Assembly: GCA_937941555.1 (NCBI GenBank)
Contig: CALDHJ010000329.1
Coordinates: 1 to 10,762, forward strand
DNA from: an uncultured Granulosicoccaceae bacterium
GTDB taxonomy: Bacteria; Pseudomonadota; Gammaproteobacteria; CALCKW01
DNA: 10,762 bases
Direction: 5' to 3'
Made by a program: the position numbers and the translations under genes
The notes under the pieces: model-generated
The model's database searches: none
The model's input: the letters and a program-made list of their open reading frames with translations, nothing else
Told to the model about the DNA's origin: nothing
Shown: in pieces, positions 7,116 to 10,762 of the stretch
Layout: each line of letters opens with the position of its first letter
How positions within the stretch are numbered: the stretch's first letter is position 1

Positions 7116-7813
7116 GCGAACTGGATGATCTCAGCACCGTGGACCGTGTCGACGACAATGCGGTGTTGCAGTACCTCAGGACGCAACCGGATTTCTTCAA
7201 ACGGCACCCCGGTGCCTTCACAGAGTTGAACGTCACTCACGACTCCGGTGCTGCCGTTTCTCTGGTCGAGCGACAAATGCTGTCATTGCGTGAAGGCAAC
7301 CGGCGCATGCGCGCGCAGGTGGATGACATGATTGCTGCGGCTCATCACAACCAGTCACTGAGCGAGGGTGTACATGTGCTCGCGCGCGCCCTGCTTGCGG
7401 CCCGTGGCGTTGATGCATTGGTCGAGGCGGCGCATGGCGCGCTACTGCGCTCGGCGAGTGCCGATCAGGTGGCCATTGTGCTGTTCAGTGAAAGCGACTG
7501 TGGCACGGTCGCAGGATCGCCACTGCGTCGGGTGACATCGGGTGACACCGGCTGGCAGGCGTTTTCCAGCATGCTCGATGAACGATTGATCCGCTGCGGT
7601 CTTGCAACCGACGCGCAACTGGCCTTTCTCTTTGGCGAGAGTGCGGCTTCGGTTGGCAGCACCGCCATTGCCCCACTCCACGCAGAGCGGAACCTCGGCG
7701 TGCTCGCCATGGCCTCGCGTGATGACACCGTGTTCACACGTGACAAAGGGCACCTCTTTCTCGAGCAGGTCGCGGGCTTGATCAGCGCCGGGATCGCCCG
7801 CGAGATCGCGTGA
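7112..7813 (+). CDS. DUF484 family protein (GAF-like)
   Basis: This 233-residue protein matches the DUF484 family, which sits between dapF and xerC in many gammaproteobacteria. The N-terminal signature is clear: '[22 protein letters not shown]' (18-39) and '[19 protein letters not shown]' (48-66). A helical linker around 67-95 and a C-terminal GAF-like alpha/beta domain (about 95-230) follow, with 'GVLAMASRD' as a core strand. GAF-fold proteins often bind small ligands, but I see no residues that identify one, and the function is unknown. It has no signal peptide or membrane segment, so it is cytoplasmic. GGAAG lies nine bases upstream of the ATG. The ATG overlaps the dapF stop and the TGA overlaps the xerC GTG, so it is translated as part of the operon. 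A supporting role to XerC is only a guess from position. Confidence 0.88.
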   Translation: MSELDDLSTVDRVDDNAVLQYLRTQPDFFKRHPGAFTELNVTHDSGAAVSLVERQMLSLREGNRRMRAQVDDMIAAAHHNQSLSEGVHVLARALLAARGVDALVEAAHGALLRSASADQVAIVLFSESDCGTVAGSPLRRVTSGDTGWQAFSSMLDERLIRCGLATDAQLAFLFGESAASVGSTAIAPLHAERNLGVLAMASRDDTVFTRDKGHLFLEQVAGLISAGIAREIA

Positions 7814-8727
7814 ACGACGCGACCGGGGCGGATCCACACCCGGCAATCGAGACCTACTTGCAGCATCTCCTGACCGAGCGTCGCTACTCGGGCCACACAG
7901 TGTCCAACTACCGCCGCGACTTGCGTGCAGCGGCGTCGCTGCTGGTCGGTGAATGGTCAGCGTTGCAGCGGGCCGATGTGCAGGCAATGGTCGCCAAGTG
8001 GCACCGCGGTGGCATGGCGCCACGCAGTCTGGGCCGACGTCTCTCCGCGCTGCGTACATTCTTCGATTTCGGGTTGCGCCGCGGCTGGTTTGCGCATAAC
8101 CCGGTGAAGGACGTTTCCGCCCCGAAACGGGACAAGCCGCTGCCGCGCGTGTTGGCGGTGGACGAAGCGGTCACTCTGCTCGAAGACCAGCCTGACACAC
8201 CGATTGCGTGGCGTGATCGGGCGCTCTTCGAGCTCGTGTATTCCTGCGGCCTGCGTTTGTCGGAGGCCGTGGCGCTGAACGTTGACGCTCTGAGCGGTTC
8301 GGACACCGTGTTGCGCGTTCGGGGTAAAGGCGGCAAGGAGCGTGATGTGCCAGTCGGGCGCCGGGCACTCGAGGCATTGCGTTCGTGGCTGGCGTGCCGG
8401 GAAGCGCTTGCGGATGCAGATGAAGTGGCGTTGTTCGTCTCGACCCGTGGCTCGCGACTGGCAGCACGGTCGATTCAAGCGCGCCTCGCCGCTCGCGCAC
8501 GCAAGCAGGGATTGTCAGCCCGGGTGCACCCGCACATGCTCCGCCACTCGTTTGCAACGCACCTGCTCGAGTCGAGTGGCGATCTGCGCGCAGTGCAGGA
8601 GCTGCTCGGCCACGCCGACATCAGCACGACTCAGATCTATACCCATCTCGACTACCAACGCCTTGCCACCGTATACGACAGCGCGCACCCGCGGGCACGC
8701 GCCAAATCTGAGGCTGATACTGACTGA
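7810..8727 (+). CDS. xerC: Tyrosine recombinase XerC
   Basis: XerC acts with XerD at the chromosomal dif site to resolve chromosome dimers at division. The 305 residues hold an N-terminal SAM-like core-binding domain (about 10-100; '[23 protein letters not shown]') and a C-terminal catalytic domain. The full catalytic set is visible: Arg149 in 'SCGLRLSE', Lys173 in '[11 protein letters not shown]', His242 and Arg245 in '[14 protein letters not shown]', His268 in '[15 protein letters not shown]', and nucleophile Tyr277. Its position after lptM-lysA-dapF-DUF484 marks it as XerC rather than XerD or an integron/phage integrase. The start is GTG 7810, which overlaps the DUF484 stop as GTGA; a weak GAG lies five bases upstream. 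No dif-like site was recognised in the window. The stop is 17 bases from the convergent PilZ-type gene. Confidence 0.95.
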   Translation: MNDATGADPHPAIETYLQHLLTERRYSGHTVSNYRRDLRAAASLLVGEWSALQRADVQAMVAKWHRGGMAPRSLGRRLSALRTFFDFGLRRGWFAHNPVKDVSAPKRDKPLPRVLAVDEAVTLLEDQPDTPIAWRDRALFELVYSCGLRLSEAVALNVDALSGSDTVLRVRGKGGKERDVPVGRRALEALRSWLACREALADADEVALFVSTRGSRLAARSIQARLAARARKQGLSARVHPHMLRHSFATHLLESSGDLRAVQELLGHADISTTQIYTHLDYQRLATVYDSAHPRARAKSEADTD

Positions 8728-8744
8728 GGTCGGACGGGTTGGTG

Positions 8745-10301
8745 TCAGCTGTCGGCGCGTTCGAGCGAGAAAACGGCAACCGACGGGGTATTGCGCAGCA
8801 TTGCCTTCAATCGCCAGTGCGTGCTCGGGGCGGCGTCACTGAGCAACGTGATCGCCTGGCCGGCCTTGAAGCGGCGCGGTGGCAGCACCAGACAGGGCGA
8901 TGCGGCGCCGTGTGCTGCCGGAATCAACACACATTCGGTGCGCAAGTTGGCGCCGGTGTCGACACGGTAAGTCGCGTGTACGGCGCGCGCCTCGGTACTC
9001 AGCAATTGCACACCGCACTGAAATTGCTCGTCTGCGGTGTGGCGCAGCCACTGCACGATGCCGACTCGCCAGATCGATTTCTCGTCACTGTTGGGGCGTT
9101 TGACGGCGGCCAGTGCGCCGACATGCAGGGCCATGGGCTCGGCGCTGTTCTTGACCAGGCCGATACCGGAAGGGCTGAGATCGCGTAATTGCCAGTGGTC
9201 GGTCTCGGGCTCGATCCGGTGCCGCAGGGTTGCATGTATATCGTTCAGGCCCAGCACCACGCCGACGGCATCACTGCGAAAGGCGCGGGCCTCGCGGCGG
9301 TCCTGGCGCCCACGACACAGACGGTAGAGCGGCAAGAGTGCCGGGTCGAAATCACCCGAGGCCCGTTGCGATTCAAGGTCATGGGCGAGTGTGTCCAGCA
9401 CCAGCCACCGCACGGTTGCGCGTCCGGTGCGCGCGCGAAATGAGGCGGCCTGCGGCGGGGCGTCGTTGGCGAGGTCGAAGGCGAGGGCACGGCTGCGCGT
9501 ACCGGGGTGCTCGACGCGCAGACTCACGCGGTCGATCCAGCTCGGCAAGCGGCGGTTGAGCCCGATCAGGGCGGTGGTTGGCAAGGCCTGGGCGTCGACG
9601 CAGTACGACAACAACAGCATCTTGAAAATCTGCGTCACGGTTCGGGTTTCACCGGTGCGCAGCAGGGTGTCGCCGACGGGGGTGTCGACAAATCCGTGGC
9701 GCTCGGCGACGGCGTAGAGGCCGTAGGCGTCCTTGAGCAGTTTTGCGGGTGCGTTGCGGTAGGTTTCGCGCGAGATCAGCAGTTGTTGATGCAAGACATC
9801 CATGGCACGCACGCAGGCGTGGGCCCGTGCGGCAGCGGTGAGCTTGGGGTCGGCAAGGTCGTCGCTGAGTGCAATCTTGTAGCCAAAGCCCATCTCGGTA
9901 AGCAGTGCGAGCTGGTCCTGCCAGGCGCGTTCCGCGTCGACCGACAGCGGTACGTCCTGCCCCTGCCAACTGCGCCGGAGCAGCTGTTGCGCGTGGTGGT
10001 TTTCCGGGCGCATCCACTCGAGCACCTGAATGCGGTTGCCACTCGCACATTGACTGCGATTGGCACGCTGAAGCCCGAGCTTGAAACTGCGCACGCGCAG
10101 GCTGGGGGCAAGCTCGCGCAGGTCGCGCAGCCAGCGCATGACCGATTTCTGGTCGCCGTTGAATTCGCTGCTGCGCGTCGTGCGCTGCTCGGGTGTGTAC
10201 AAGTGCGAAGTGTCGCTCATGGTCTCGATGTCCCAGGCGGCAAACACCGGGTTTGCCAGCCGTATCTGTGGTGCTGTGCTCTTGCAATTGGCAAAGTTCA
10301 T
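8745..10301 (-). CDS. Large PilZ-type, putative cyclic-di-GMP-binding protein
   Basis: From ATG 10301 this gives 518 residues. The N-terminal two thirds is mainly helical. It resembles a family of large proteobacterial PilZ proteins, with '[27 protein letters not shown]' near 93-119 and '[18 protein letters not shown]' near 224-241. The C-terminal part looks like a PilZ domain: RREAR (335-339, RxxxR), '[11 protein letters not shown]', DLSPSG (374-379, DxSxxG) and 'VGIVQWLR' (413-420). The first two motifs contact cyclic-di-GMP in known PilZ domains; the roughly 34-residue spacing is on the long side. No signal peptide or membrane helix is evident. ATG 10301 is chosen because GAGGG precedes it by about ten bases. 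ATG 10220 (491 residues) has no good ribosome-binding site, and TTG 10361 is an unlikely start. Cellular role unknown. Confidence 0.68.
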   Translation of the reverse strand: MNFANCKSTAPQIRLANPVFAAWDIETMSDTSHLYTPEQRTTRSSEFNGDQKSVMRWLRDLRELAPSLRVRSFKLGLQRANRSQCASGNRIQVLEWMRPENHHAQQLLRRSWQGQDVPLSVDAERAWQDQLALLTEMGFGYKIALSDDLADPKLTAAARAHACVRAMDVLHQQLLISRETYRNAPAKLLKDAYGLYAVAERHGFVDTPVGDTLLRTGETRTVTQIFKMLLLSYCVDAQALPTTALIGLNRRLPSWIDRVSLRVEHPGTRSRALAFDLANDAPPQAASFRARTGRATVRWLVLDTLAHDLESQRASGDFDPALLPLYRLCRGRQDRREARAFRSDAVGVVLGLNDIHATLRHRIEPETDHWQLRDLSPSGIGLVKNSAEPMALHVGALAAVKRPNSDEKSIWRVGIVQWLRHTADEQFQCGVQLLSTEARAVHATYRVDTGANLRTECVLIPAAHGAASPCLVLPPRRFKAGQAITLLSDAAPSTHWRLKAMLRNTPSVAVFSLERADS

Positions 10302-10310
10302 ACCCACCGT
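10281..10310 (+). promoter_or_regulatory. Weak heat-shock (sigma-32)-like promoter candidate upstream of hslV
   Basis: CTTGCAA (10281-10287), 15 bases, then CCCACCGT (10303-10310) partly resembles the sigma-32 consensus CTTGAAA / CCCCATnT, about 90 bases upstream of hslV. hslVU is a heat-shock operon in E. coli, which makes the idea reasonable. However, the -10 match is poor and the element overlaps the start of the PilZ-type gene. An alternative sigma-70 reading is TTGGCA (10288-10293), 16 bases, then TATCCC (10310-10315). Confidence 0.2.
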
Positions 10311-10388
10311 ATCCCTCAGCGCAGACAACCACTTACCGGTTATCCGCGCAGCATGCGTCAAAATTCAGTCTCTTTCAAAGCCAATTTC

Positions 10389-10392
10389 GAGG
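10389..10392 (+). promoter_or_regulatory. Ribosome-binding site fixing the hslV start
   Basis: GAGG lies eight bases before GTG 10401. The in-frame ATG at 10353 has no such site, so this motif supports the GTG start, which also gives the family-typical 'MEQF.GTT' N-terminus. Confidence 0.6.
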
Positions 10393-10400
10393 ACCGACAG

Positions 10401-10762
10401 GTGGAACAATTCCGCGGGACCACGGTTGTCGCCGTGCGACGGGGCAATCAGGTGGCGCTCGGCGCCGACGGCCAGGTGACGCTCGGCAATACCGTGATGA
10501 AAGGCAACGCGAGCAAAGTGCGTCGCCTCTACAAGGGCAAGGTCATCGCCGGCTTTGCCGGTGGCACCGCTGACGCCTTCACCCTGTTCGAACGTTTCGA
10601 GGCCAAACTTGAGGCCCACGGCGGGCAGCTCACCCGGGCGGCAGTGGAGCTCGCGAAAGACTGGCGCACGGACCGCCTGCTGCGCCGGCTCGAGGCGCTG
10701 CTCGCGGTTGCTGACCACACGGCCTCACTCGTGATCTCGGGCAACGGCGATGTGATCGAGCC
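10401..10762 (+). CDS. hslV: HslV, peptidase subunit of the HslVU ATP-dependent protease (3' truncated)
   Basis: The frame is open from GTG 10401 to the window edge, giving about 120 residues of a family that is usually about 175-180 long. HslV forms a double-hexamer threonine peptidase in the cytoplasm, fed with unfolded substrate by the HslU ATPase. The N-terminus reads (M)[13 protein letters not shown]. The first Thr of TT (Thr7 here) is the catalytic nucleophile, implying removal of a six-residue propeptide ending in Gly, as in betaproteobacterial relatives. Counting from that Thr, the conserved Asp17 and Lys33 are present, as are 'LGNTVMKGN', '[25 protein letters not shown]', '[13 protein letters not shown]' and '[10 protein letters not shown]'. 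An ATG at 10353 would add 16 residues but lacks a ribosome-binding site and family similarity. hslU is expected just downstream. Confidence 0.95.
   Translation, partial: MEQFRGTTVVAVRRGNQVALGADGQVTLGNTVMKGNASKVRRLYKGKVIAGFAGGTADAFTLFERFEAKLEAHGGQLTRAAVELAKDWRTDRLLRRLEALLAVADHTASLVISGNGDVIE

Noticed and set aside
7810..8727. Mobile-element or phage integrase instead of XerC
   Set aside because: The gene order lptM-lysA-dapF-DUF484-xerC and the 305-residue length are those of chromosomal XerC. There are no attachment-site repeats, tRNA gene or phage genes nearby.
8728..8744. Possible terminator between xerC and the PilZ-type gene
   Set aside because: Only a 5-bp CTGAC/GTCAG pairing with a long loop can be drawn, with no T-tract; this is within chance expectation.
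10302..10361. N-terminal extension of the PilZ-type gene from TTG 10361
   Set aside because: TTG is a rare start, no ribosome-binding site precedes it, and ATG 10301 has GAGGG at a suitable distance.
10356..10361. TTGACG on the - strand as a -35 box for the PilZ-type gene
   Set aside because: The hexamer at 16-18 bases downstream (around CGGTAA) does not resemble a -10 element, so a promoter cannot be supported.

Overview
This window is a conserved housekeeping stretch from a GC-rich gammaproteobacterium. The evidence is an hemC-hemD-hemX-hemY heme operon placed back to back with an lptM-lysA-dapF-DUF484-xerC run, followed by hslV. The gene families are those seen in pseudomonads, xanthomonads and related lineages. 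Codons favour G or C at the third position throughout, and no gene stands out clearly as foreign. I cannot name a genus.

Layout. The left edge (2-367, +) is the C-terminal quarter of a MATE-family efflux transporter. It converges on the heme operon (411-4708, all -), read as hemC, hemD, hemX, hemY. HemC and HemD make uroporphyrinogen III from porphobilinogen. HemX and HemY are inner-membrane proteins traditionally linked to heme synthesis whose exact role is less certain. A divergent region of about 160 bp (4709-4871) separates hemC from the + strand run 4872-8727. That run encodes the small outer-membrane lipoprotein LptM, diaminopimelate decarboxylase LysA, diaminopimelate epimerase DapF, a DUF484/GAF-like protein and the tyrosine recombinase XerC. 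It therefore combines LPS-export assembly, lysine and peptidoglycan precursor synthesis, and chromosome-dimer resolution. Most junctions in both operons are 1-4 base stop/start overlaps, so translation is probably coupled.

From 8745 to 10301 (-) lies a gene of about 518 codons for a large PilZ-type, putative cyclic-di-GMP-binding protein. It converges on xerC and diverges from hslV. The window ends inside hslV (10401 onward, +), the peptidase subunit of the HslVU protease. It starts at GTG and appears to carry a short propeptide ahead of the catalytic threonine.

I see no mobile element, tRNA, rRNA, CRISPR array or phage gene, and no gene-free stretch longer than about 165 bases. The points most worth a second look are the in-register 11-residue coiled-coil repeats in HemX, the PilZ-type gene between xerC and hslV, and several weak regulatory candidates. 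I found no convincing new biological system here.
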